Part shown: one piece after another, positions 4,442-5,100 of the stretch | How the letters are laid out: the number at the start of each line of letters is the position of its first letter | How positions within the stretch are numbered: the stretch's first letter is position 1 | NCBI GenBank assembly: GCA_030426875.1 | Contig: JAUHXI010000115.1 | Span: 1 to 5,100 of the forward strand | DNA length: 5,100 nt | Direction: 5' to 3' | From: a bacterium | GTDB lineage: Bacteria > Patescibacteriota > Gracilibacteria > UM-FILTER-43-11 | Made by a program: the position numbers and the translations under genes | The notes under the pieces: model-generated | The model's input: the letters and a program-made list of their open reading frames with translations, nothing else | Told to the model about the DNA's origin: nothing | Database searches by the model: none

Positions 4442-5100
4442 ATGACAGAGAAAAAAGGTTTTGGTTGGTTTAAGCGTAAAAAGGAACCAGAAAATAAGGT
4501 TCAAAAAAAAGTTCACACTAAACCACATGCTTCTACTGGGACACCTCATCATAAAAACCCAGTTAAAAAGGTGGCTCATAAGGCTGACCAGCGAAAACGG
4601 CATGGCAAGATGCGTATCATTCCATTGGGAGGGTTGGAAGAGGTGGGGAAGAATATCAATGCGGTTGAGTACGGAAATGACATCATCTTAATGGATACAG
4701 GGATGTCTTTTGCGGGACCTGAGCATTTGGGCGTTGATTATATTGTGCCAGACATCACTTACTTGGAAAAACGGAAGAAGAATGTACGGGGTATTTTATT
4801 CACCCATGGGCATTTGGATCACATTGGAGCCATTCAATATGTACTGCCAAAGTTGGGAAATCCGCCTATTTATGCCAGTAATCTGACTGCTGCCATGGTC
4901 AGGAGTCGATTGGAGGAATTTGGATTGGCTAAAACGGCTAAAATTCACATTGTTGATGAAACATCTAAGATAAAACTGGGTGCGTTTGAAGCGGAATTTT
5001 TCCGAATCAATCACAGTATTCCTGATAGCATGGGTATTTATGTAAATTGTCCTGCGGGGAATTTAGTACACACGGGAGATTTTAAATTTGATCATGCTCC
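4442..5100 (+). CDS. rnj: Ribonuclease J, N-terminal 219 residues (3' end outside window)
   Basis: RNase J is a zinc metallo-beta-lactamase/beta-CASP nuclease with endo- and 5'-3' exonuclease activity in RNA maturation and decay. The catalytic domain begins at about residue 57 with MRIIPLGGLEEVGKN. It shows D85 (motif 1), THGHLDHIG with H122, H124, D126 and H127 (motif 2), NHSIPDS with H191 (motif 3), and TGDFKFD with D213 (motif 4). The beta-CASP and C-terminal domains lie beyond the window. The ATG at 4442 follows an in-frame TAA (4433-4435), so it is the most upstream ATG available. It adds a 56-residue tail with 15 Lys, 3 Arg and 6 His, probably disordered and possibly RNA binding. An alternative start is the ATG at 4610. 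Coding density from 4442 looks genuine and I prefer it. No Shine-Dalgarno precedes either start. Confidence 0.95.
   Translation, partial: MTEKKGFGWFKRKKEPENKVQKKVHTKPHASTGTPHHKNPVKKVAHKADQRKRHGKMRIIPLGGLEEVGKNINAVEYGNDIILMDTGMSFAGPEHLGVDYIVPDITYLEKRKKNVRGILFTHGHLDHIGAIQYVLPKLGNPPIYASNLTAAMVRSRLEEFGLAKTAKIHIVDETSKIKLGAFEAEFFRINHSIPDSMGIYVNCPAGNLVHTGDFKFDHA

Overview
The window looks like a chromosomal housekeeping segment of a bacterium using the standard code: the cysS reading frame ends at a UGA where the family is expected to end, and the other frames close on UAA. Protein style (a CysRS tail, ComM, and an RNase J with a basic N-terminal extension), heptanucleotide intergenic repeats and the absence of Shine-Dalgarno sequences suggest a member of the Patescibacteria/CPR. 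That placement is an inference from general resemblance and needs a database search.

Layout. Bases 1-258 hold the 3' end of cysS (+). It converges on an unrecognised 266-residue gene (308-1108, -) across a short gap with a small AT-rich hairpin. That gene has a near-consensus promoter (TTGACA-17-TATAGT) and diverges from a small P-loop kinase-like gene (1272-1832, +). Between the kinase gene and comM (2050-3573, +) lies the most interesting regulatory stretch. It has a strong sigma-70 type promoter (TTGACT-16-TATAAT) followed almost at once by a 43-nt hairpin and a U7 tract. This arrangement predicts a short RNA of about 65 nt or an attenuated leader for comM, and a possible 15-codon leader ORF overlaps the terminator. 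A second hairpin lies between the terminator and comM.

Bases 3574-4441 form an unusually long stretch with no convincing gene but many inverted repeats. These include a heptad-repeat hairpin just after comM, a GC-rich hairpin, and a 160-bp near-palindrome (4058-4217) whose outer 18-bp arms match at 17 of 18 positions. The palindrome is either MITE-like or the gene for a long structured RNA. Two candidate promoters then lead into rnj (RNase J), which starts at 4442 and runs off the window.

The genes do not form one pathway. Cysteinyl-tRNA synthetase serves translation, ComM serves recombination of incoming DNA, and RNase J serves RNA processing and decay. Each complete gene appears to have its own promoter rather than belonging to an operon.
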